Translations under genes and position numbers: made by a program
Notes under the pieces: generated by a model
The model's database searches: none
Told to the model about the DNA's origin: nothing
The model's input: only the letters and a program-made list of their open reading frames with translations
Shown here: piece by piece, positions 7,857 through 16,981 of the stretch
Numbering within the stretch: the first letter of the stretch is position 1
How the letters are laid out: every line of letters begins with the position of its first letter
Source: Bacteroidia bacterium
GTDB lineage: Bacteria; Bacteroidota; Bacteroidia; B-17B0; Aurantibacillaceae
Assembly (NCBI GenBank): GCA_026003255.1
Contig: BPGX01000001.1
Location: 310,001 to 374,000 of the forward strand
Length of the DNA: 64,000 nt
Direction: 5' to 3'

Positions 7857-9911
7857 ATGTGTGGTATTTTTGGTTTAATAGCAAAGCCGAATGAAAAATT
7901 AAGAAGAGAAGATTTTGAAAAATTGTTAAGAAATTTATTTGTTTTATCAGAAGCAAGAGGTAAAGAATCTTCTGGAATATCCATTAAAACCAATCATTCT
8001 TTGAAAAATGAGATTAAAGTTTTAAAGAAATCAATTTCTGCGCGTGCTTTGATGAATACAAAAGAATTTTATGGGTTATTAAATGAGATCAAGAATCAGA
8101 TATTTGTTCAAAATAGATTATCAAAGTTTATAAATGTAATAGGCCATGCGAGGTTAGTAACAAATGGAACGCAAGAAAATAATAACAACAATCAGCCGGT
8201 AATAAAAGATGAACTTGTTTGTGTGCATAATGGGATTATTACTAATGTTGAGGATCTTTGGGAAAGGTATAAAGATTTGATAAGTAAGAGAATATATGAA
8301 GTAGATACGGAATTGATTTTGTCTTTGTTTAGATATTTTATAGAGAAAGAGGAGGATTATGCATTAGCGTTAAAGAATGTTTTTAAAGAAATTGAGGGTA
8401 CAATCAGTACAGCGATTCAAATGTTAGATAGTGCTGTAAATATTATTTCCACTAATAACGGGTCGTTATATTATTGTTTGAATGAGCAGAAAGATGCAAT
8501 TGTATTTGCATCCGAAAGATATATTTTAATGAGAGCATTGGAGTTGAGTGGTATGAATTCATTTTTTAATTTAGATAACATTTCGTGGTTGAAGCCGTGG
8601 GAAGTTATATTATTCAATGAAAGGGAAGGTTTGTGGGGTATTGAAAATTTGAAAGAATATTCTAGTAAAAAATATGAATGGAGAAAAAGTGTGGACGATG
8701 GTAGAATTCAAAATTTAAGCGAAGACAAACCGATTGATTTTGAGGAAGTAAAGAAGTATTATTATCAATTGAAGCATTCACCATTAAGAAATTTGTTGGA
8801 GTATAATGTAGAGGCGATTAAAAGATTAAGGAGATGTAAACGTTGTGTGTTACCTGAAACATTCCCTTTTATAGAGTTTGATGAAGAAGGAGTATGTAAT
8901 TATTGTAAGTGTTATAGGGTAAGAAACTTTGGATCGAAGAAAGAAGAGTTTTTGCGAATTTTAGAGAAATTTCGAAGTAAGGATGGTAAGCCAGATTGTT
9001 TAGTGCCATTTAGTGGTGGCAGGGATAGTAGTTATGGTTTACATTTGATTGTTAACGAATTAGGGATGCATCCGATAACCTATACGTATGATTGGGGGAT
9101 GGTAACGGATTTAGCAAGGAGGAATATTGCGAGGTTGTGTGGAAAATTAGGAATTGAAAATATTTTAGTATCGGCCGATATACACAAGAAGAGGAGAAAT
9201 ATTAAATTGAATGTGGAAGCGTGGCTAAAGAATCCGCAATTGGGGCTGGTTCCTTTATTTATGGCTGGGGATAAACAATTTTTTTATTATGTCAATCAAG
9301 TTAAGAAACAAACAGGAATACCGCTGGATATATGGTGTACGAACTATTTAGAGAATACGGATTTTAAGGTAGGATTTTGTAATGTACGTCCAACATTTGA
9401 TAAACATCGGCCAGATTATTTACCATTATCAAGCAAGATAAAGATGGGATTGTATTACATTAAACATTTTCTGATAAATCCGGCGTATATTAATTCTTCC
9501 ATCTGGGATACGATTTTTTCATTTTATGCTTATTATGCAGAGCCACGCATTAATTTTTATCAGTTGTATGATTGGGTGAAATGGGATGAAGAGGTAATTA
9601 ATACAACACTTATAAAGGAATACAATTGGGAATTGTCACCAGATACAACAAGTACATGGCGTATAGGAGATGGTACATCGGCATTTTATAATTACATATA
9701 TTATACGGTGGCTGGTTTTTCAGAGATTGAAACATTCAGAAGCAATCAAATTCGCGAGGGATTAATTTCAAGAGATGAAGCAATGAAAAAAATTTTTGAG
9801 GAAAATAGGCCGAGGTTTGAGAGTTTGAAGTGGTATCTTGATGTTATTCAAGTGGATTTTGAGCGTGCTATAAAGATAATTAATCGTATTCCGAAATTGT
9901 ATAAAATTTAA
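7857..9911 (+). CDS. Class II glutamine amidotransferase fused to a WbpG-like N-acetyl sugar amidotransferase
   Basis: The 684-residue protein starts MCGIFGLIAK, so Cys2 can be the class II glutaminase nucleophile; HARLVTNG and VCVHNGII are further glutaminase motifs, ending near residue 250. The second half begins at about residue 324 with CKRCVLPETFPFIEFDEEG and CNYCKCY, cysteines typical of the WbpG/PseA sugar amidotransferase family, followed by the PP-loop PFSGGRDSSYG near residue 384 that binds ATP. Such enzymes turn an acetamido sugar into an acetamidino sugar using ammonia from glutamine. The usual partner is a separate HisH-like class I glutaminase; here a class II domain is fused instead. 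It lies in a polysaccharide cluster, supporting a role in a modified surface sugar. Confidence 0.88.
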   Translation: MCGIFGLIAKPNEKLRREDFEKLLRNLFVLSEARGKESSGISIKTNHSLKNEIKVLKKSISARALMNTKEFYGLLNEIKNQIFVQNRLSKFINVIGHARLVTNGTQENNNNNQPVIKDELVCVHNGIITNVEDLWERYKDLISKRIYEVDTELILSLFRYFIEKEEDYALALKNVFKEIEGTISTAIQMLDSAVNIISTNNGSLYYCLNEQKDAIVFASERYILMRALELSGMNSFFNLDNISWLKPWEVILFNEREGLWGIENLKEYSSKKYEWRKSVDDGRIQNLSEDKPIDFEEVKKYYYQLKHSPLRNLLEYNVEAIKRLRRCKRCVLPETFPFIEFDEEGVCNYCKCYRVRNFGSKKEEFLRILEKFRSKDGKPDCLVPFSGGRDSSYGLHLIVNELGMHPITYTYDWGMVTDLARRNIARLCGKLGIENILVSADIHKKRRNIKLNVEAWLKNPQLGLVPLFMAGDKQFFYYVNQVKKQTGIPLDIWCTNYLENTDFKVGFCNVRPTFDKHRPDYLPLSSKIKMGLYYIKHFLINPAYINSSIWDTIFSFYAYYAEPRINFYQLYDWVKWDEEVINTTLIKEYNWELSPDTTSTWRIGDGTSAFYNYIYYTVAGFSEIETFRSNQIREGLISRDEAMKKIFEENRPRFESLKWYLDVIQVDFERAIKIINRIPKLYKI

Positions 9912-9916
9912 GAACG

Positions 9917-11023
9917 ATGGATTTTTTGTTAAGTATAAACTTATTACTAAAATGGTTAGTTATCTTTATCTTTGGAATTATAAACTATTTGAATTTTATA
10001 TTAATATTCAAGATTTTTGTAAGAGAAAAGTGGGATGCAATTGCATATTTTTTAGTTGGTTGGGGAATTTCTCTTTATTTGATAGTTCATTTATTGTATT
10101 ATTTACTCTTGTTGATAAAAGGATTTTCACATGAATTTTATATTATTATATTGGTAGGAGTTATTGGTTTTAATGGAGTTTTTTTATGCTGGAAATACTC
10201 TTTTTATCAAGTAAGGAATGTGATTGAAGAATTAAAATCTCAATTCATTGATTTGTTGAATTTTTGGGGGATTAGAAGTTATTGGATGAAGTTTTTATTT
10301 TTTGTTGTTGTTATAGTTTTTATAGCAGGATGGTTATTTTATTTGAATAGAAAGAGTATTAGTGAACATGATACTCTTGAATATGCAGTATGTGGTAAAA
10401 ATTTTTGTATTGAGAGAACTATTGAGTATAAACGTGTTCCCTACAATGATCGGACTGGATTTTATTATGTGGGTCTACATGGGTTTTCATTTCCTTTGAT
10501 TTATGCGTTAGAGTGTATGAGTAATGATTTGATGAATTCAGAGGATTTGTTTTTTAGAAGCATAAATTCTATAAGTGGCATGCTTATTTTTATTTTGATA
10601 TTTCTATCGATTTCAAGGCACACGAGTAAATTTTATTCAATCCTTTTCGCTATGGGATATTGGTTGATATATAGTGTTTTTGAAACGGAGATGAAATATC
10701 ATATTGATAATTTCAGAATAATGTTGTTAGTTTTTAATTTATTTTTCATTCTCAAAAATATGTCTTCAATATTTGATATGAGAAAATCATTTGTATTAGG
10801 TGTTTTAATGGGAGGCATGTCTAATGCTCATTCTTTGGGATTTCTTTTGTCATTCATTATAATGATTTCATTAATTCTATCAGTACAGAAAGGCAGTTTT
10901 TTGCTAAAAATAAAGAGAATAGTGTTTATTTTTTTGGTGAGTATTTTATTTGGAGGTGTGCATTATTTATTGGATATATTTTTAGGAACCGGATGGTTGT
11001 TTCAAAGTATAAAATTTTATTGA
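9917..11023 (+). CDS. Multi-pass membrane protein, possibly N-terminal part of a GT-C glycosyltransferase
   Basis: The 368-residue protein has about eight hydrophobic segments and a periplasmic loop around residue 150 (RKSISEHDTLEYAVCGKNF) with acidic residues where GT-C transferases carry their catalytic Asp. It ends abruptly after YLLDIFLGTGWLFQSIKF. The next gene starts 1 nt after the stop in another frame and adds more helices plus a soluble tail. Together the two would be about 680 residues, a usual size for ArnT-like glycosyltransferases, so they may be one split gene. I do not recognise the family with certainty. It starts 5 nt after the amidotransferase stop. Confidence 0.6.
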   Translation: MDFLLSINLLLKWLVIFIFGIINYLNFILIFKIFVREKWDAIAYFLVGWGISLYLIVHLLYYLLLLIKGFSHEFYIIILVGVIGFNGVFLCWKYSFYQVRNVIEELKSQFIDLLNFWGIRSYWMKFLFFVVVIVFIAGWLFYLNRKSISEHDTLEYAVCGKNFCIERTIEYKRVPYNDRTGFYYVGLHGFSFPLIYALECMSNDLMNSEDLFFRSINSISGMLIFILIFLSISRHTSKFYSILFAMGYWLIYSVFETEMKYHIDNFRIMLLVFNLFFILKNMSSIFDMRKSFVLGVLMGGMSNAHSLGFLLSFIIMISLILSVQKGSFLLKIKRIVFIFLVSILFGGVHYLLDIFLGTGWLFQSIKFY

Positions 11024-11024
11024 A

Positions 11025-11972
11025 ATGATGAGGATTACAAAGTTATTTTATATAAGTTTAATATTAGGGGGAAGTATTCTAATTTTTTTGATTAATCGTG
11101 AGTTGACGGCTAAGATACCTGGCGCAGATTATAATCTTGAAGTCAGAGGCATAGAAACGCCGATAAAGTTATTGTTTAATGGTTATTTAGGTGTTTTTTT
11201 TAATTTTAAATACCATTCTTTTGCTAATTGGGTGTTAGTTCCTTTGATAATGTTTTATTATTATTTAAGAATGAAAACAGGAATTATTAAAATAAATGAG
11301 TATGAGAAATTTATCTTGATTTTTCTTATAATTTCAGTGATATTAATAGGTGTAAAAGGTTATTTTAATTATCGATATTCTTATACTTTAGTTGCACTTG
11401 TTTTTGGATTGATATTCTGGATCAATTGGGAAATAGGAAAGATATCGAGATCAAAAACGTGGTCGTATATTTTAGTGGTATATATAGTTGCTTTAAACTT
11501 AAGTAACTTTGTTGCACAGGTATTTTCAGATAGGTTTAATTTTCATTTACAAAGAGTACTAAATATTAAAGTTACGAATTACAAAAAGTCAGATAGATAT
11601 GTGATGAATATTGACACTGCCAATGCATTTAAGGTAAAAAATGTATTAGTGTGTATTGATACGATGAATTATGATGGGTATTACATTGTAAACAATTTGC
11701 CGGATTTTTATTATTATACGAATAAAAAAGGATATTACTATTGGGTTGGGGATGACGATTGGATGTCAAAGGAAGGACACAAACGACTTTTAGAGAATAA
11801 AGATATCGATGAACTAAAAAATTTTTTACAACAATCTTTACAATGCAGATATATTTACACAAGCAAATTTTATTTCAATTACAATAAGAAATGGGATGAG
11901 TTTTTATTTAATCATTGTAGATTAGTGGCGTATGATGCTGAATATAGGTTACTATATGAAATTAATGGATAA
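11025..11972 (+). CDS. Membrane protein with C-terminal soluble domain, possibly C-terminal part of the preceding GT-C protein
   Basis: The 315 residues comprise about five hydrophobic segments (to residue 165) and then about 150 soluble residues rich in Tyr and Asn (TNKKGYYYWVGDDDW, SLQCRYIYTSKFYFNY), similar to the C-terminal domains of membrane glycosyltransferases. The ATG pair at 11025/11028 overlaps the region directly after the previous stop, and the frame is closed 15 nt upstream by TAA, so a simple single-base error would have to lie within that short interval. It could instead be a true two-subunit arrangement. It is located in the polysaccharide cluster; the function is not established. 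Confidence 0.55.
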   Translation: MMRITKLFYISLILGGSILIFLINRELTAKIPGADYNLEVRGIETPIKLLFNGYLGVFFNFKYHSFANWVLVPLIMFYYYLRMKTGIIKINEYEKFILIFLIISVILIGVKGYFNYRYSYTLVALVFGLIFWINWEIGKISRSKTWSYILVVYIVALNLSNFVAQVFSDRFNFHLQRVLNIKVTNYKKSDRYVMNIDTANAFKVKNVLVCIDTMNYDGYYIVNNLPDFYYYTNKKGYYYWVGDDDWMSKEGHKRLLENKDIDELKNFLQQSLQCRYIYTSKFYFNYNKKWDEFLFNHCRLVAYDAEYRLLYEING

Positions 11973-11983
11973 ATGATTTATTG

Positions 11984-13222
11984 ATGAGTAGTAATAAATT
12001 AAAAAAAGATATTTTGATTAATTTATTGTTTTATGGTGGGATGGTAGTTTTAGGAGTATTATGGAATGTGGTTATTATTCAATTTTATGATGAGAGTGTG
12101 TTGGGCGTATTTAATCAGGCGTATGCTGTTTATATTTTTTTGTCACAAATTGCTGTTGGTGGAGTTCATTTGGCGTTGCAACATCAGATTCCCAAATATG
12201 CTACGGATAAAAAAATAGTAAAGCATTTAACTACTTCGAGTTTAATATTGAGTAGTGCAACAAGTATTATGACAATTGTTTTATCCTATTTATTGGTACC
12301 AGTTGTTGTGATAATATTGAATAGTAAGGAAGTCGGAAAGGCATTGAATTTCATGTTGTGGGGGCTTTTTTTCTTTTCTGCTAATAAGATTTTTTTGTCT
12401 GTTTGGAATGGTTTAAGGCAGATGTTTTTTTTCTCTTTATTTCAATTTTTGCGCATTTTTTTTATTTTCACAATTATTTTACTTTTTGGAATATTAAAAA
12501 TAGATGGAGAATATCTTGCTTCATCAATGAGTTTTTCAGAATTTATAATTTTTTTGATGGCTGCTTATATACAAAGAGATAGAATACAATTAAAGATTAA
12601 TAGAAGAATTCGAGCACTAATAAGGATGCAGAATAATTTTGGTGTTAAGGCAATGGTTGGAAATGTACTTTTGGATTTGAATACAAAAATTGATGTGCTT
12701 TCATTAGGTGTGTTTCTGGAAGATAAAGTGGTTGGTATTTATAGTTTTGCATCCACAATATTTGAAGGTTTTTCACAACTTGCGGTTTTATTCAGGAGTA
12801 ATGTTAATCCTATTATTACTAAAGTATATTTCAAGAGGAATTCCCAACTCTTTAAAAGAGTAATGAATAGATCATTAGGTTCATTGCACAAGATAATGTT
12901 CTTATTAGGAATAGCAAGCGCTGTTTTTTTTCCTGTTTTTTCGTATTTTTCTGGAATGAAATATGTTTTGGAAACTACTATCGTTTATGTGATATTGTGC
13001 CTTGGCTTTGTAATTACCGGGCGTTATCAGATTTTATTGATGATATTTAATCAATTAGGTAATCCAAAATTACAGACACTTTTAATAGTAGCTGGTTCAT
13101 TAACAAACCTTATTTTCAATTTTTTAATGATACCATTTATAGGAATTTACGGTGCGGCATTAGGAACATTTCTCTCTTTTGTGGTTCAATCGATTTTTAT
13201 CAGACATTATGTAAATATTTAG
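11984..13222 (+). CDS. Wzx-type polysaccharide flippase (MOP superfamily), first
   Basis: The protein has about 12 hydrophobic helices over 412 residues and the overall pattern of the MATE/MOP flippases: N-terminal KKDILINLLFYGGMVVLGVLWN, then IVQFYDES-like surface motifs (IIQFYDESVLGVFNQAYAVY) and a C-terminal GIYGAALGTFLSFVVQS. It would flip a lipid-linked oligosaccharide across the inner membrane. I start at ATG 11984; a TTG one codon upstream is less likely. It lies 11 nt after the preceding stop and 4 nt before the next gene, so it is in an operon. Confidence 0.85.
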   Translation: MSSNKLKKDILINLLFYGGMVVLGVLWNVVIIQFYDESVLGVFNQAYAVYIFLSQIAVGGVHLALQHQIPKYATDKKIVKHLTTSSLILSSATSIMTIVLSYLLVPVVVIILNSKEVGKALNFMLWGLFFFSANKIFLSVWNGLRQMFFFSLFQFLRIFFIFTIILLFGILKIDGEYLASSMSFSEFIIFLMAAYIQRDRIQLKINRRIRALIRMQNNFGVKAMVGNVLLDLNTKIDVLSLGVFLEDKVVGIYSFASTIFEGFSQLAVLFRSNVNPIITKVYFKRNSQLFKRVMNRSLGSLHKIMFLLGIASAVFFPVFSYFSGMKYVLETTIVYVILCLGFVITGRYQILLMIFNQLGNPKLQTLLIVAGSLTNLIFNFLMIPFIGIYGAALGTFLSFVVQSIFIRHYVNI

Positions 13223-13226
13223 CTGA

Positions 13227-14495
13227 ATGTTCAATTTTCTTAATAGAAATAATTTAAGGCTAGTATGGAAAGTATTTTCTGGGATAATTCTTTCACAGCT
13301 TATACCATTAGTGTTTATTCCAATATTTTCAAGATTGTTTTCTCCTGACGACTATGCATTATTGGGTATTACTATGGTATTATCAAATATCTTGTATGAG
13401 TTTTATGCTTTGAAGTATGATAAGGTAATTGTAATAAGTTCTAATCATGCTAATGCAATCAATGCTGCTTATTTTGTTGCAATGATAGGTGTGTTATTAA
13501 TGATTGTGGTTTATTTATTTGAAAGTTGTATGATTATTGGAGGAATAGCTGATGATCTGAAGAAGATACATTCGGATATGATTTTTTCCCTGTTAATTTT
13601 ACCGTTACTTACGCTTTTTATGAGTTTGACTAATGTTTTTAATCTATGGTTTCAAAGATTGCAATTGACGAATAAGATTGTGAACTTAAAAATTTTACAA
13701 ATGATTATGATTACTTTTATTACTTTATTACTTGGCATTTTGAAGTATCCGAAAGGATTGATAATAGGATATTTTTTAGGATGGATGATGACGTTTTTAA
13801 TAGGTTTGTTTTTTCTTATTCGATCGGACTTTAAGATAAGTTTGTATAGTTATGAAATTATTAAGTATATTGCTAAACGATACATTAAATTTCCTATATA
13901 TACACTTTTTCCATCTTTGTTGTATGTTTTGGCGCTGTCTTTACCGTACATTGTTGTAAACAAGCAGTATGGGAACATAAATGGTGGTTTTTTTAGTATG
14001 ATAAAGCAAATAACAAGTGTACCTTTGAGTTATTTTTCTTTGGCGTATACACAAATTTATCTCCGTCATTTTTCAAAACAAATTTTGTATAAAAAGCAAG
14101 TAAGTCCCTTGCTCAAAGAAATTGTTTTTCCTTTACTGATTATTTCAATTATAGTGATAAGTATTTTATGGATAGGAAGAAATAGTTTATTAAGATGGCT
14201 TTTGGGAGAAAAGTGGAACGGAATAGGAGAATTGGCTTCGTTATATGTATTTGCTGCGATTTTTCAGATGATATTTACTTCAGTATCAATTTTTTTTTCA
14301 GCATCTGAAAATGTGAGAATAGATGGCAGTTTAAAGTTCGTGTATTTCATAATGATTCTTGGTGTGTTTTTAATTGAAAAAAAGTCATTTCAGGAGTTTA
14401 TTGTATTATACACTATTGTTGAAACAGTTTTCTACTTATTTGCGATTTTAATAACTTTTTATTTAACAGTTCGATATGATAAAAAGAATTCTTGA
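13227..14495 (+). CDS. Wzx-type polysaccharide flippase (MOP superfamily), second
   Basis: This 422-residue membrane protein begins LRLVWKVFSGIILSQLIPLV and contains FSRLFSPDDYALLGITMVL, a pattern common in O-antigen translocases of Bacteroidota. About 12 helices are predicted. It is not a close copy of the flippase just upstream, so the cluster codes two different translocases. Its last 20 nt overlap the start of the O-antigen ligase gene. It may export a different lipid-linked sugar or have a different partner; this cannot be decided from sequence. Confidence 0.85.
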   Translation: MFNFLNRNNLRLVWKVFSGIILSQLIPLVFIPIFSRLFSPDDYALLGITMVLSNILYEFYALKYDKVIVISSNHANAINAAYFVAMIGVLLMIVVYLFESCMIIGGIADDLKKIHSDMIFSLLILPLLTLFMSLTNVFNLWFQRLQLTNKIVNLKILQMIMITFITLLLGILKYPKGLIIGYFLGWMMTFLIGLFFLIRSDFKISLYSYEIIKYIAKRYIKFPIYTLFPSLLYVLALSLPYIVVNKQYGNINGGFFSMIKQITSVPLSYFSLAYTQIYLRHFSKQILYKKQVSPLLKEIVFPLLIISIIVISILWIGRNSLLRWLLGEKWNGIGELASLYVFAAIFQMIFTSVSIFFSASENVRIDGSLKFVYFIMILGVFLIEKKSFQEFIVLYTIVETVFYLFAILITFYLTVRYDKKNS

Positions 14496-15756
14496 TATCA
14501 AAATCAAAGGTTTAAGTTTAGATGAATTGATCTGGTATTTGGTTTTACTTTTTTTATTAATTGAATCCAACATAATTAGTTGGTTTTTAGCAATTATATT
14601 TTTCCTATGGATTCTAAGAGGTAGATACAAAGATTTAATCGTAAGGATGAAACAGGGTCCATTTTTATCCATTTTTTCACTGTACATTGTCTATGTTATA
14701 GGAATGATTTATACCAGCAATATAGAGTATGGTTTTCAAAAGTTAGAAACAAAATTTGGAATGATAATTATACCTATTTTACTATTAAGTTATAATGATT
14801 TTTTTGTGGGTGAAGGCTTCTGGAGATATTCAAAAGCATTTGTCTATTTTGTTCTCTTTGTTTTGATATTTTGTTTTTTAAGAGCATGTTATTTGTTTGG
14901 CTATGAATTGTATTGTAGGCATTATGGTATTGAATTAGATGAATATCCTTATACCAATTATTTCTTTTCTTCTTATTTATCAGCTTTTATGCATTATGGT
15001 TATTTTGCGATGTATGTAAATGTTGCAATTATTTTAATCTATTCTGATCTATTAAACTCCTCACCATTAAGACTTTTCTCAAAGAAAAGCACAGCACTTT
15101 TAGTTGTAGTTTTTTTATCACTTGGAGTATTTTTTTTGTATTCAAAAGTTGGTATGTTTACAAATGTTTTAATTCATATTTACTACTTTTTATTATTTGT
15201 AAAAGTTACAATGAGTTGGAAAACCTTGTTGAAATCTAGCATTGTAGTTTTAATTTTAATGATAATTCTTTCAGTCGTATTTCCAGAGAATATTGAAAGG
15301 TTCAAATTAGTTCAAAATGTATTTATTGAAAAAAAGACGGACTCCACCTCTGTAGAATCTACGCAATTAAGGTATTATGCATGGAAAGCGTCTATTCAAC
15401 TTAGTAAGAAAGCATTTCTAACAGGACATGGTACAGGAGATGTGAATGACTTGCTTATTGAACAATACAGGAAAATGAATTATGTAGGTGCGCTAAAGAA
15501 ACAAATAAATTCTCACAATCAATTTTTACAAACACAGATTGCCATTGGTATAATAGGTGTTCTACTACTTTTATGCTTTTTCATCTCAACGTTTTTAACC
15601 GCTATTCAGAAAAAAAATCATTCATTACAGATATATGTTATCATTCTTTTTATAGCTCTTTTGTTTGAATCTTATTTAGAAACACAAGCAGGAGTGATTT
15701 ATCTTTCCTTCTTTACTTTCTTTTTGAGTTTTTATGAGAAAGATAAATTAGCTTAA
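14476..15756 (+). CDS. O-antigen ligase / polymerase family membrane protein
   Basis: The 426 residues form about 11 helices with the large periplasmic loop near residues 275-350 typical of the WaaL/Wzy family; this loop holds STQLRYYAWKASIQLS and then GHGTGDVNDLL and SHNQFLQTQIAIGIIGVLLL, a common signature in O-antigen ligases (RxxxW, GxGxG, HNxxL). It would attach or polymerise undecaprenyl-linked glycan in the periplasm. The start codon lies inside the end of the flippase gene. It ends the polysaccharide cluster and converges with the LptG-like gene. Confidence 0.87.
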   Translation: MIKRILDIKIKGLSLDELIWYLVLLFLLIESNIISWFLAIIFFLWILRGRYKDLIVRMKQGPFLSIFSLYIVYVIGMIYTSNIEYGFQKLETKFGMIIIPILLLSYNDFFVGEGFWRYSKAFVYFVLFVLIFCFLRACYLFGYELYCRHYGIELDEYPYTNYFFSSYLSAFMHYGYFAMYVNVAIILIYSDLLNSSPLRLFSKKSTALLVVVFLSLGVFFLYSKVGMFTNVLIHIYYFLLFVKVTMSWKTLLKSSIVVLILMIILSVVFPENIERFKLVQNVFIEKKTDSTSVESTQLRYYAWKASIQLSKKAFLTGHGTGDVNDLLIEQYRKMNYVGALKKQINSHNQFLQTQIAIGIIGVLLLLCFFISTFLTAIQKKNHSLQIYVIILFIALLFESYLETQAGVIYLSFFTFFLSFYEKDKLA

Positions 15757-15810
15757 GAAGCAAGAAAATAGAATTAAACTTAAAATTCAACTGTGAATTC
15801 TAACCTAATA

Positions 15811-16971
15811 TTATTTCTGTGCCTTTAAATAAAACCAATACGCCACAGCGCTGAAAATAATGTTTGGTATCCACACAGCCAGCAAGGGCGCTGCAAAACC
15901 AGTAGTAGCCAATATTGTAAACACATACATCAACATAATGTAAACAGCACTTAAAAACAATCCTAAAGCAATTGTCCATCCTACGCCACCACGCACTTTT
16001 CTGGATGATACACTTACTCCAATAATGGTCAGAACAAATGTGGCAAATGGGAATGCCGTTCGCCGATGATGTTCTACTTCAAAATACTCTACTTTACTGC
16101 TACCTTTAACTCGCTCTTTTTCAATGTATGCTTTGATTTCCCAGTAATTCATAATCTCCAACTTACTTTCGTATCGCCATAAATCATCGGGCGTAAAATC
16201 AATTTTTATCTTCTTGGAAGGATACATTTTGACTTCTTCTTTATAATAAATGCTATCGCCTTCAAAGTTAGTTTTTAAACTTCTCTCAAATACAGAATTT
16301 AAAACCCACGATTTGTCTGTACTATCCCATTGCATAGCTTCCGCCTTTAAGTAATACACTTGACGATTGTTTTCAATTTTTTCTAATGAAACTTTGTAGC
16401 CCATTTTAGCTTTGTTATCAAAACTATAAATATAAAGTACTTCACCATTACCAACGATTCTATGAATGTTTTTTTCATCAGTGTTGTAGTTGTTATTAAA
16501 CCATTTGTCTTCAAATGCAATTTTTTTTCGGTTGGCTTTTGGGATAATAATGTGATTGAGTATTAACGAAGATATTGCAATAATACCGGCTGTGATGAGA
16601 TAAGGTCGTAAAATGCGATTATATGGAATACCACTACTGAGCATGGCTACAAATTCATTGCGATGAGCCATTCGAGAAGTGAAAAAAATAACTGAGATAA
16701 AAGTAAAAAGAGGACTGAACATATTTCCATAAACGGGAATGAACATTAAGTAATAGTCCCATATAATTTCGTTCAAAGGTGTTTTGTCTTCTAAAAATCC
16801 CGGCAATTTATCTTTTAAGTCAAATACAATAAAAATGAGTAAGATTAAACTAATCGAGTAAATAAAAGTGCCTAAAAATTTTTTCAGAATATATTTGTCA
16901 AGAATCTTCACTGTTAATCTACTTATATTGTCAAACGCAAAAGTGATAAATTTTTCCCATCTTTGAGCCAA
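15811..16971 (-). CDS. lptG: LptF/LptG-family lipopolysaccharide export permease
   Basis: The 386-residue protein fits the YjgP/YjgQ family: LDKYILKKFLGTFIYSISLI, then SPLFTFISVIFFTSRMAHRN and EFVAMLSSGIPYNRILRPYL near residue 100-130, a long periplasmic beta-jellyroll region (about 150-290), and three C-terminal helices. It would work with LptB to move lipopolysaccharide out of the inner membrane. The ATG at 16971 adds 20 residues before the family's usual start; a GTG at 16911 would give the start VKILDKYIL and leave room for promoters between it and the divergent thiolase gene. I cannot decide between them from sequence. Confidence 0.88.
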   Translation of the reverse strand: MAQRWEKFITFAFDNISRLTVKILDKYILKKFLGTFIYSISLILLIFIVFDLKDKLPGFLEDKTPLNEIIWDYYLMFIPVYGNMFSPLFTFISVIFFTSRMAHRNEFVAMLSSGIPYNRILRPYLITAGIIAISSLILNHIIIPKANRKKIAFEDKWFNNNYNTDEKNIHRIVGNGEVLYIYSFDNKAKMGYKVSLEKIENNRQVYYLKAEAMQWDSTDKSWVLNSVFERSLKTNFEGDSIYYKEEVKMYPSKKIKIDFTPDDLWRYESKLEIMNYWEIKAYIEKERVKGSSKVEYFEVEHHRRTAFPFATFVLTIIGVSVSSRKVRGGVGWTIALGLFLSAVYIMLMYVFTILATTGFAAPLLAVWIPNIIFSAVAYWFYLKAQK

Positions 16972-16981
16972 AATGATAAAT

